Below the pieces are notes generated by a model. It was not told the origin of the DNA. It searched no databases and saw nothing but the letters and a program-made list of their open reading frames with translations. Positions 1-11,570 of a DNA stretch of 64,000 nt are shown here, piece after piece. Each line of letters opens with the position of its first letter. Positions within the stretch are counted from its first letter, which is position 1. A program made the translations under genes and the position numbers. This DNA comes from Chaunax sp. Z400 (Eukaryota; Chordata; Actinopteri; Lophiiformes; Chaunacidae): the NCBI GenBank assembly GCA_037577475.1, contig CM075203.1:5225501-5289500 (forward strand), written 5' to 3'.

Positions 1-59
1 TAAAATAAAATAAAATGACAGAAAGGCAAATCAATGAACAGTCCAAATCAGACAGCCAG

Positions 60-420
60 AAATATCACAATGAAAGCACTAGTGAAAAAACTTCTAGAAA
101 CACTATAGGTGATGCTAGAAGATGTGCAGAAACAATGACAATGAACTGGCAACTAACAACAGGAATCACACAGAGTAAATACACTATGATAATGAGGGAG
201 GAGGAGACAATCAGCCACAGGTGGACAGTAACACACTGGAGGGAAAAATGTTAAAGGGGAAGAAGCAGAGAAAAGTAAAGTGGCAGACGGGTAAAGAACA
301 GAGAACATAAATCCCAAAGACACGAGAGAAAGTACAAAAATGCAAACAATGAACATGAAACAAGAACCGAGGGTTTAACAGGGAGAGTCAGACTGTCGTC
401 ATAAAGGCCAAGACAAATGG
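60..420 (+). repeat. Three-copy dispersed repeat, copy 1
   Basis: Shares CTGGCAACTAACAACAGGAA and the following CACACAGAGTAAATACACT with copy 2 near 18740, and matches the reverse complement of copy 3 (GGAGACAATCAG, TAAAGTGGCAGACGGGTAAAG, CATGAAACAAG). The edges are approximate. It may be the remnant of a retroelement; no coding part was recognised. Confidence 0.7.
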
Positions 421-431
421 AAAAAGTATAA

Positions 432-3400
432 ACTATCTTCAATCAAGGAAAATCTCTCCTTGAATGTTGCAACTCATTTGCACCCAAGAAAGGTGATGGA
501 AGTATAGTTCTGTGAATGAGAGCTTGAGAGAGGAGCTCTGAATTCTGATTTCCTTACCTCTGCAGACCTTTGCCAATCAATGCCTGGCATGGGGTTGATT
601 GTCAGATTGCCAATTTCCTAAAGAATTCCATCGTCAGAAACTTGTCAGATGCAGTTTGATAATCCTACAGGCACTTAGTTTGAAGTCATACACACTCCTC
701 CCTCTGAATTTATGCAGGGATTACTAATAAAATAGTGCCTTTTTTGTGTGTTTGCAAGATTAAACAGCATTTATGCAATACTAGTAAATTTAAATTTAAG
801 ACACAGGTGAAACTCTGAACTCAACATCCAAACACATTAGCATTAGCAACGGTCAGTGCTTAAAGATCTTGTTGACAAAGTGACTTTAGATTAAAACAAC
901 CATACTTATTCCATGTTAGAGGCTGGGTAAATATAGTAAATCAGCACAAAACTGATGGGTATGTGTGCATCTCCAAACACATGACTCATCAAACCTTGAA
1001 TCAGACAAGCGACTGCAGCAGGAAACTGTGCCATCTGTCAGCTAACAGTAAGAGGATGAAGCTTCGGTATGTGATCGCCAAACTGGACGACTGGAGAGCA
1101 GGAAAAGTTTGAGTCTTCTTGCACAGTGCAGTTTGTGTTCCAGTTTGCTGATAGCAGGATCACAATTTTGCATGAGCAGAATGAATCCTGGAAGCCATCC
1201 TGCCTGCTGCCAATAGTACGGTACAAGCTGCTGCTGATGTGTGACAGTTTATGTATCGTGTCACATTTTTAGAACTGCCTAGACAGAGTGGAACTCGTTC
1301 GATTTTACATGTCAGTGTTACTGTCAAGCTGCATTGTGGGTAATGTAGGTGACAGAAGAGTGCATAGAACAATAGTGCAGCTGCATCCATTTTTATCCTT
1401 TTAGTGCAATGTTAAATCAGAATACACTTTTAGACATTTAGACATCGGCCAGGTTATCTACTTTTTTGAAAAGTATCTCCAATAGGAAAAAAAAAGCTGA
1501 TGCAGTGAAAAAAGCATTCTCTCGAGATCAAGCACCATCAGTGAGGAACTACATGAATCGGCCTGGACAGTCTCCTGTTGAGTTCATAGACCTTTCTAAA
1601 AGCAGAGCACACTGACTCACAAATGCACTCAGCCATTGCACCTCAACATAAGTCGTTGTTGTTCTTTTTTTATTTATTGAAGGAATCATTACAATTGAAT
1701 AATACATTACATTACAGTAGATAGACAAATAAACAAACACGCAAAAATCCACCCCAGATCTGCTTGAAATTAGACAATCAAAAAACATCTAAACATGACA
1801 TTTTTATTTAGTTAAATGCAGATTTTCCCCTAACTTCCTCACTTTGCATGCCTAAAAGCGGATATATTTTGTCTGACATGCTCACAGACTATAGCCAAGA
1901 AAATGGGGGAAAAAAAGTCTGAAAGTTACCACCATAGTAGGACACGTCAGAGAGTGGCAAAGCAAGGACGGGCTGGCCAGCAATCTGAGTGAGAACAGCA
2001 GCTTGTTGCAGAATCCTATCTGCTGTCGGAGCTCCTGCACGAGCTGCTGCTGCGAGAGAGATAATAGTTTTGTTTCTCCTCCAGGCTCCCTGTCTGCTTC
2101 TGCTAAAGCAGACTGGCCCGTTTTATGAGACAGGAGGAAAATGGGTGGAGGATGAAGGGATGGATGAAAAGATTGGAGAGAGGGTGCTGAGAGTTTCGCC
2201 TCGGGCACCGAACAATGTCATCCTGTTATGATTCATGTATTGGCAGTCGGGCAGCAGTATTTCATGCCTTGTTTTGCGGTGGTGGTGGTAGTCGAAGCGG
2301 CGGTTGTATCAACCTGTATGTTGCTCATTTGCATGCATCTGTGAGTCTGCGGTTGCCAACTCAGTAGTCGAATTTACTATGGAGATGTTACAACTACGAA
2401 CCAACATGCCTGTCTCATCACGGCTCACCTCTTGTCTCACGTCCTTGTGGTTGCACTTTGGAAGTTATAAATGAAGCCAGGCGGAATCGATTTACTGTGA
2501 ATCATTGTGCGAAAGTGCATCAAAATGACTTGCTGGAATAATTAGAGCAGTTTGATGAAACAGGAATTTTGTGGGGAACATTAGCAACAGCGCCAAAGCA
2601 CTTGATTCAGTTTTAATGATAGAAATAACAATGTGAAGTTCTGAATACATTTAGTGACTTGTTACTCATTCTGTAGTTTCTGTCTGGGGATCGCAAGTTG
2701 ACAGGTAAAGGCTCCAGTCATCCCTATGCGTCATCTCTGCATTGCACTTTAATAGCATGCAATCAATTTGCCATTAAAAAGACTTGGAATATGACTATTA
2801 CTTATTCAAGGTGAAGATTTTACTCATGCAAGTTCATATAGGGTGTGTGTAGTTGCTGGAGAGTGGCCAGAGTACAAAATACCTGTGGTGTTTCTTCTCG
2901 CCGAAAAGTACAGGGTGGTGCAACTGCTCCCAAACAGAGGTTAGAGCAGGCTGGAGTCCAAAGCCGAGGCTAACTCTCAGCCTGGCAACGAGCTTTGGAT
3001 TTCTAGTATACAGCATGTGGAAGTGCATTTGGCTTGGAGGAGATCTGGCAGTTTTGTTTTGGGGTTTTTTTTAAAAAGAGAGAAAGAAATGAAATGAACG
3101 TTGGAAAAAAGCAGCCTCTGCACAAGGATAAGGGAGCAGGAACAAAGCACATTACTCTTCATTTTTGTCACATACGACTTGCCAGCAACCATATGGTGGA
3201 AGAAATACAAGCCACAGAATTATGATGAATGCAGTCAAAAGGGGGGATAAAGCAGCTGCAAACTCATAACAAGCTACATGCATACCGTTCTTAAATTTAG
3301 TCTCATTTGGGGAAGCAGAGCATTTTGTATTAGATTAAATTACTGGCGTTGCCAAACTAATTAAATTTCCTCTGAGATTTTCCTCGCAGCGGCCCAATCA

Positions 3401-3954
3401 TTTTATCTGTCTGTTTCTACAGTATCAGGTTTGATAGAATGTCATGCTTGATTTTACACTTTTACACAAACACTTAATAACCTACTGTTCTAGCTTTAAG
3501 TCAGCTTCCTCTCTTGGTTTTGATCCCCTCCCTGTGACACAGCCACCACCCTGGATATAACAGGCTTTCAGCAGTGCACAGGGTTATCATCAAGTCCATC
3601 CACCGGTCTCAAGGCTAATATCATTGTCTCAAGGGTGCGCAGATTACCATCATTTTCCTCCCTCCTGTTGTCGGTCCCAAAAGTGGAGGCTCAGCTGTCT
3701 CCCAAAGCCTGTTTTTACTTGACCCTTTGCTGTTGTCAAAACATTTTCATTACATTGCAGCTTAAGCTCTTAAAGACCCCCTTCTAAGACAAAACATGAG
3801 GTCAAACAGGGTGCCGCCCCGGACAAAAAGCAGGAGAGGCGACGAGGGATCTGGTTCACAGTCACCCTCTTCACGCCTCGACACCTCTCACGAAATTAAC
3901 TTGATAACAAATTCTTACTGCAGTGAGATTTATGATTTCAAAGTGTCTCAACTT
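432..3954. other. No gene seen
   Basis: Unique-looking AT-leaning DNA. Open frames are short and scattered on both strands with no recognisable protein. No repeat family was recognised. Confidence 0.6.
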
Positions 3955-3955
3955 G

Positions 3956-3960
<5 letters not shown>

Positions 3961-4015
<55 letters not shown>
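3961..4015. repeat. (CT)n microsatellite, about 27 copies
   Basis: Uninterrupted CT repeat. Confidence 0.98.
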
Positions 4016-4017
<2 letters not shown>

Positions 4018-6828
4018 TTGCACATGTAATGCTCCCTCCTCCATTATTTCAAAAATAAACAACTTCTCTCAGTCTGGATGTTCTCCAGAGCTGTAACAGT
4101 TTACAGCTCTGTAAAAGATGAGTGGAGTAAAATCCCACATTTGATGATTTTGCAGGCCTTCCATGTTCCACTTGAACTCACCCCTATACCAGTCACCCCT
4201 CCAGAGCAGCGCAAAAACCTCAAAAGTGGATGCTGAGAAAAAGAAGAAAAAAAAGCACCAACTACCTTTACATTTAGGAACATTAATCAGTCCTTTCATG
4301 ATGTCACAGATCGTATTTATTTATGTATTGTTTTTGCACCCTGAAATAAATTAATTTGTATCAATTTTTATACCCTGATTGTTATTTAGAGATAAATTGT
4401 CATGAAATGAAAATTTCAAGTCATGTGTAAAAAAAAAATCTTAATTAAAGTTTTAATATTAGTATCAAAGAAGTTCCAGTGAAAGTAAGAATCATTGGAG
4501 GAATGTAAAAATTAATTCTAAAAGTGGTACCTGCGATGGAATGAGACAGTTGTGCAGGATGTCATCAGTGGTCATTTTGAGATGACACAGAAATCATAAT
4601 TATCGTTATTTGGAATTCAGACAGCGGTGGACTGATTGGTGATTACTGATAAGTTTACAGAGAGTTGTACACCTTTTGCTCCATGCGTGTGCGATTCAAC
4701 TCTTTGAGTGATCATGCAGAAAGTCTTTAAGGACATGATTAATTTTAGGTGTCAAGTTTGAAAACCGGCTCCATTTTGCTGAGAAAGGTTAGAACCTTAG
4801 AAGCTTTAGTGGAGCTCTATGTAGCCTGAGGCTAAGTGCTACAAAATGTGCCTGCTTGAGATGGAGGATTGATTGTGTTTTTAGGCACTTGAAAGAGGTC
4901 CTGTATTGGATATTGTACGTTGAAAGCCACGTTGAATGCTTTCAGTTTTAACTCTTTGTATACGTTAGCGGGATTTGAAGAAGATATCCCAATTGTTGTG
5001 AGGACTGACTGAGGACTGGAAGAGACTGTTATTAATAAGCATTATGGCAAACTATTTGACTTCAGTCACAGTCATGAGTTATTGCCATGTAGCTAAATCA
5101 AGCCTGGCTCAAGGAAGAAATACCAAGGCTTCAACTTTTATTAATCCACTGTGATTAGAAGAACTAGTGAAGATTTTTCCGGTGCCTTTCACATCGTGAT
5201 AAATGTGATGGACGGGATGACCGGGGCATTTATCTCGGTTAAGCCTTCCCACAATTATGGGCTCGATAAATACCCGTATAAACTCCGAACCTGACCTCTC
5301 ATGTTGCTCCTGCTCTTTTGTTGTCCGCGGTGGGAAGGCATTCGGTTGCTGCTGTCTAACTGAGTTTCTAATTGTGTCAATTTATTTTGAGTTGGGTCTA
5401 CATGGCTTGTGCCGCTGCCAGCTCTGCGTTGCTGAGTTCAGCAGAGATATGAGCTAGCTAAGCTCGGTTGGGTGTGATTCTTTTGTGTGTGTGTGTGTGT
5501 GTTTGCTTGGTTTTCCACTGAAATCCAAATAAAATGATTGATGGCTGTAAAGGCCCAGTGCAGGGCCGAGGCATGTTTCACAGCCCACAGGCTTCTGAGT
5601 CTAATTAACTTGTTTACGCAGACAGAGGACGGGAATGGGTGTAGGCAGATGTAGCGACGTGGATTTTGGACAGAGGAGGCATCTTTATTACTGTGGATTC
5701 CGATCATCTCTCCTCCCTTTGGAGAAAGTACGTTTCAGAAGCAGGAAAATCATGTTTGGCAGTTTTCTTCTTTCATCAGCACAATCTCGGATTCTTACCG
5801 CATCCATGACAAATGCAAGATAAAGTGAACAATAAAGGAGAGTCGTACTATGTTGTGGTCAAAACATGGAGCTTTTAGGATGCTGTTCAGCTCTAGTTGT
5901 TAGGTGTTTTGATATTTTTGGCAGAAACCCGCGTTGTCTTGTGGTTTGGGGTTTGCGTTCGAGATAAACCAAAGTCTGCATCATAGCCCACAAAATAGGC
6001 TTCACAGCTGTCAATCACATTTTTCCACAGAGGATGATGGAGCTCTTCCTCTTTTGTCTTCAAGAATAAGTAGACAGAAAGTTTTCTCACCATTTTCGAC
6101 CCAAAATAAACCTATTAAAACGCGACTAGGAGTGGACCCTGGCAGGGATTTCTCCCACTGTAAAAGCACTGAGGGGAAGACATTTTATTGCATGACGAAA
6201 TGGCTCAAAATGATAGCACACTGTTGTGTCATTAGAGCTGCCATTTTAATAACTTGCAAAGTATTATAGAGATCTTTATGGTGAATTGGACAAGGTTTTA
6301 AAAGAGTATTTCCGTCATTGCACTCCAAATATAACTCCTTGGAGGGTTATAATAATGCCCTTGAGCATTGCCTAATGCTGATAAGAATTCTGCACTGGCA
6401 CAAAAAAAGGTAAGAAATACCTTAGGGCACCTGCTCAGGGGGAGAAAAAAAACTCCCCTGTGTGCAGGTTTCTGAATAGGCTTTCGTACCTGTTAACATT
6501 ACACTCCCCTCTCCCGTCATCGGACACAATTAACTCACCTTTCAGTTTAGAAGTCCTCCTCGGCCTGCTGGACGTGGCAGCAGATGTTGCGTTGGCCTGT
6601 TCACGCAGACATGCTTGATCCAGGATGATTGGCCGTAATTATAGGCTGTAAGCTGATAGTGGGGGGAATAGGCAACCCATTGAGATGTCAGCCCGGCCTG
6701 TGTTTATGAATGCATTCAGGCACTGTCACGAGTACAGCCTCGACAGAGCGAGGGTTGATAGAGAGAGGACTATGATTTGAATGGGAACACCTGGAGAAGT
6801 GGACTGAGTTAAACAGTGAAAGGTTTGT

Positions 6829-6830
<2 letters not shown>
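4016..6830. other. No gene seen
   Basis: Holds a short (TG)n run at about 5484-5503 and no supported gene. Confidence 0.6.

Positions 6831-6863
<33 letters not shown>
6831..6863. repeat. (GT)n microsatellite
   Basis: About 16 uninterrupted GT units. Confidence 0.97.
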
Positions 6864-6864
<1 letters not shown>

Positions 6865-6903
6865 AGGTGGACCTGTTAGGAAACATATTTTGCAAATTTT
6901 TAA

Positions 6904-6931
6904 ATGTTGCCTGACAAATGTCAGGCAACAT
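6904..6931. repeat. Perfect 13-base inverted repeat (hairpin)
   Basis: ATGTTGCCTGACA at 6904-6916 and its exact complement TGTCAGGCAACAT at 6919-6931, separated by AA. It lies directly before a T-rich tract and a dispersed repeat. Confidence 0.95.
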
Positions 6932-6944
6932 CTTTTCTTTTTTT

Positions 6945-7112
6945 TTGTTTGTTTAAAAGGAACATTTCGACCCTAAACATGACACTACGGCCAGCAGCCG
7001 ATTAGCTTAGCTTAGCATAGAACCCTGGAAGCAGGAGGACACAGCCAGCCAGGCTCTGCTAGCACCTCTACAGCACTACATAACATAATAATATCCTGTT
7101 TGTTTAATCACA
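6945..7112. repeat. Teleost dispersed repeat (AGCTTAGCTTAGCAT type)
   Basis: GCCAGCAGCCGATTAGCTTA, GCTTAGCATAG, CTGGAAGCAGGAGG, CTAGCACCTCTA and TGTTTGTTTAATC occur in the order of a widespread fish repeat that I recall. Classification is from memory. Confidence 0.65.
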
Positions 7113-8348
7113 AAATTTATTGAAATCCCTTTATAACTTTTTGAGATATCTTGTGCACGAAACAGACAAACATAGGTGATCACATGACCCCCGTTGGCAG
7201 AGGTAATGATCTCTATTGTGAAAGTTTTTTTCTTGAAAAAAGGTTTGTCCCCGATGAGCAGAAACGCAATTTATTCTAACGAGCTTCGGTAGGAAAAAAA
7301 AAGAATCTTATGTCACCATCCCTTCAGACTAAAACAAATTTGTGCAAATGGCTTGAGCAAAAACACTGACAAAGAGAGAAAACTAGGGAGTAAAGGGAGA
7401 GAGAGAACTGCAGAGGAGAAGAGGAGAAAATCAGAGAGGCCTGTATACTGGGAGGCACCTAATTGTCTGCTGCAGCATGTAATGAAAAGCTTACTTCACA
7501 TCAATCTTTCATTATTAAGAGCTATTTCTGTCTTGATGCAGTGGGCAAATAGATTCATCTTCAGGAGGCAGAGTCAGTTAACTATACGGGGAAAAAACAA
7601 GAAGGCCAAATTGTGAGTGAACTGAAGTGAGAATTAACTGAGGAAGTACAGTAAAAAAAAAAATTAAAAAAATTCTACAAAGATTACCTTCAACACTGGA
7701 AACTAAATGAACTGTTTGCAGGAAGTTACAGAATTACCGAGTCAGTATCGTCTCATAGGAAGCTTTGTTTTCCAGCATGATCAGAAATTTGTGTGGCCTC
7801 AAAAAAATGCAAATTAGACTCTACAATTAGAAGTCTTCAGCTAAATATTTAAATCCGATCAGACTAACGTAACAGTGACATTATCAGTAAAGTAACTTCA
7901 TATATTAATTTATGTTTAATGAAAACAAAAGTCTTTATTTTAACAGTCATCTTAAGTTCACAGCATCAAGTGAACTTCTGTTGCAGTTCAGCTGCTTCTG
8001 GATGTCATATTGTCTTTGAGAACACTGCCCCCTATATTTGGAAACTATACTACAGCTTATATGTACAGTACAGTACAATCCTCAGAAGAAGGAGTCCACT
8101 GATACAGAACAAACACGATGGATGACAGAAGAGAGAGAATGCTTATGTGAAAATGCTTGATCAAAAACTATTACTTCATTTTGTATGTATTGCATTCTGC
8201 ACAGGCCCATTCATCAGCTATTGGCGTGAACCAGTGAAACACTGAAACATCCACGAACGGTTGAGAACGAGTGAAACGGGCCCCTGAGCCAAGACTGGTC
8301 GGACGTGGAGATGAGGAGGAGAGAGGATCATGAGTGGGTTAATACGTG

Positions 8349-8351
<3 letters not shown>
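7113..8351. other. No gene seen
   Basis: No supported gene or repeat beyond short A runs. Confidence 0.6.

Positions 8352-8419
<68 letters not shown>
8352..8419. repeat. (GA)n microsatellite, about 34 copies
   Basis: Uninterrupted GA repeat of 68 bases. Confidence 0.98.
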
Positions 8420-8420
<1 letters not shown>

Positions 8421-8894
8421 GTCTGTGTGGATTTCACTTGTCTCCATCCTCCAAATAACCCCACTGGATAAAATATACTTTGAAAGGAGATGATTACCTC
8501 TTTATCACTGTTCTCTATATTTATCCCCCCCCCCAACACTCTCTTCCTCTCTGCAGCTTCGAGCTTCTCCCTCTGTACTCAGGAAAATAAGCCTCAGTCT
8601 CAGTGATGCTGCTCACTTCTTAAAAAGTCCTGAAGAGATTAGTACTTTGAACTCGCGTGGCTTCATTTCCACTTGAACACCCTCTTAACTTTTAAAGGTA
8701 AAGTACATCAGATTACACTGAAGTTTGAGGAAGAGGAAATTTGTGTGTGAACTATAGAAAAGAGAGCCAAAGTGAACCCAGAGCTTGTGTTTGTTCAGTG
8801 TGATTCAAAAATCACTATGAATAATTACTAAATGCCAAATAGCTAAAAACCAGGAACACAACCCTTCTGACCAGGATGGCATTTGCATTTGTCA

Positions 8895-9352
8895 AGTGCA
8901 GTTTTGAGGTACTTTTACTTGAGTATTTCCATTTTCCGCTACTTCTACTCCACTTCTGAGGCAAATATAGCTTTTTTTTACTCCACTATATTACTCCTTG
9001 TTCCAAGTTACTTCTCAGTTTAGATGTTGGATTAAATTATTTGATAATCTTATAAATTTGAGCACATTTGGTTCTCACCCTTTTTGGTTTGTGCCCCAGT
9101 AGTTATGGTTGAGTTGTTGGCAGTTCCCCTAAATATTTTCCCTCCAAACTGCTCAGATATTTTCATTTTAATTAATTGTTCAAGGCTGTATGATGTTATT
9201 TTAAATTTGATGTTTGATGAAATTTTAAGGCTAATATTCTAAATAGGAATTCAAATACTTTTCCTTGTATTTCTTCATATTCATATCATATTTTTTTTCA
9301 TATTGGTACATTTACTCGAGTAAAAGACCTGGAGACTTTGTCCATCACTGCC
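8895..9352. repeat. Short TIR-type element (TACTTGAGTA family), partial copy
   Basis: Contains GAGGTACTTTTACTTGAGTA, TTCTACTCCACTTCTGAGGC, ACATTTACTCGAGTAAAAGA and ends TCCATCACTG, the complement of the CAGTGGTGGA-like end seen at 32869. The family is common in spiny-rayed fish and probably a non-autonomous DNA transposon. Confidence 0.7.
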
Positions 9353-11210
9353 CATGTTATTCTTTAGCAACACACATCTCACTACTGTAAAGTGCTCTGC
9401 GGTTGAGTAGCGCTATGGTGGCCTGAGATCCCCATTGTATGTGCAGATTGTCAGGCGGAGACTGTTTTCCCAGCTGTCTCAGGCACGCTAGGCATGAGAG
9501 AACGACGGAGGAGTGACGGATCCGTATCCCTGAGGATTAGCATGCAGAAGACATCCTGGTGTTGAGCAGGAGCGGATTTAAAAGCACTTTTCTGATAATA
9601 ATGCATCTCTGAAGTCGGCTGAACGGGGAGGAGGACTCGCAGGACGAGACCCTTTGTGAAGAGAGAGCGGGGGGGGGGGGGAGTGCACATGGTGGAGAAA
9701 AGAAAACACAACCTCATCCCTGTCCTCTTTGAACTGGGAGCCACCTGCTCTCTCCTAAAACAACTTGTCTGGCTTTTTATTATTTTGCTGCTCACCACTA
9801 TAACACATGCTCACATGGAGAGTTTCATGAGGGAAATTTGCGGATATTTGTGTCCTGTGATCCTATGTTTAAGCTGCACATAAAAAGATGCCATCTTTCT
9901 AATGTTAGAACGTGTGGAAATATATCATCACATAGTCTGTGCATGTGATGTATTCGTTGATGTGCACAGATTCGTCTTTCGGTATTTGCCAGCAAAGAGT
10001 AGGAATCAAGTGAAGAAAGAACCTTCTTCCCTTGAAAAAAGAAAATTTGAGCGTTGCCTCAAATGTTTGTTTTCAAAGCTCTCTGTCGTGAGTGTCTAGA
10101 CATCTCAATCAGAAATGATTCGGAGGCTATCAGTGAGAGATATGTTCATCCCTGCATTCATCTCAGCAGGCATCAAAAGGCCCCAACAGCAGCCTCCGTC
10201 ACACCCTGGGTGGAGGTTACGCTGTAATATGGCACTATTGTCATCTCTCCGAACCATCTGCCCGACTTTCTCCAGCCCCCCCTCCCTTCCGCTGCCACTT
10301 GTTGTCATCACAGAGCAGCCAGCCACAATGGGCTGTCACCTTGTAATGAACCCTCAGGGTGCAAGGCACTGATTTAAAGTCCCATTACAGTCACAATACA
10401 GAGGGACTGTAGGAATGATGACCGTGGTGTAGCGGTTTGTTGGCTCCAGGCACAGATGGTGTTTGTTTTGTTTTTTCCACACAGTAAATGTTACTGGATA
10501 AACTGTGCGGAGAATGTTGGACAATGAAGGTGAGAGTGTGCGCTGTAACAGATTGGTGTTCTTGCTTTTTCTCATCTGGCTCCTTCTGGTCCCAAAACTT
10601 CTCCAGGAATTTGTTTTGATGAGTTATTTCTGAAAAATAGAGAAATAAGGCTTCAATATTCCGCACCGCTGGAGGGGAAAATGAAAACGGGCATTAAAAT
10701 TAATCGGCGCATTCATGAAAAATGCAGGTATGTCATCAATATGCACCAACTCTGTGTCGTGATGGGAAAAAAAGAACACGACTTCTGTTCTGGCCGATCG
10801 TGTTGACTCTTGTTCCCCAGGCTGCCCCGTGTCTTCGCTCCCTCCACGTGAGCCGTGTTTGAAAAGGCAGCGAGCAGCATGAGGCCGGAGGGACTGTGTC
10901 CGCTCACGTCACATGGCTCTTTTCATCTCTCCATGCTGCCATTATGGCAGGTCAGGGGGTGAAGGGCACCACAGTGGCAAAGCATGCTGGGATACATGGA
11001 CTGTGAGTCACTCTCCCGCTGGCGCTCACAGCCCTTGTGGGTTTGATGGTACTTGTTGCTAGGGTACGCTGGCAGCTGCTTCAGCGCCGCATGGAAACCA
11101 ACCTATGGGCCATTGGTTCTGGTCAGATCTGTGGAGGATGTTTTTCAGCGAACGCATTTTAATTCTTCATCTGTATTCAAATGGAGCACTGTTGCAGGCT
11201 AAAACGTGTC
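9353..11210. other. No gene seen
   Basis: Includes a short G run near 9669-9681. No gene or repeat family is supported. Confidence 0.6.
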
Positions 11211-11256
11211 ATTAGGGCTCGAGCACCGAGGGTGCGAGGACCCTATTGTTACCATT
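11211..11256. repeat. Fragment of a teleost dispersed repeat (GGGCTCGAGCACCG type)
   Basis: TAGGGCTCGAGCACCGAGGG followed by TGCGAGGACCCTATTGTT is the start of a repeat I recall as frequent in fish genomes. Only the edge is recognisable. Confidence 0.5.
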
Positions 11257-11399
11257 TATCTCTAAAGTTTTAAAGATGCATTGTGTGACAAATGAAAATG
11301 TCTACAAACGACTAGACCTTTGTTCTGTATTTTAATCAGTCGTGTACATTATTCCGAATGTGTCCGACAATGTTCAAACCCAGAGAAATACATAGTTTT

Positions 11400-11570
11400 A
11401 TTTAAGGTAAAAGTGCATCTTTTATAATTACGTGCCTCAGTAATTATAGTTCATTCATAAATATAAAAACATTATTAAGTAACAGGATTTAGACTTGTAA
11501 CCGAGTATTTATGCACAGTGGTATTAATACTTTTATTTTGTAAAAGATGTGAGTGTGCTTTCCACTACTG
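11400..11570. repeat. Degraded TIR-type element (same family as 8895-9352)
   Basis: Ends TACTTTTATTTTGTAAAAGA and then TTTCCACTACTG, resembling the family terminus. The left end is unclear. Confidence 0.4.
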
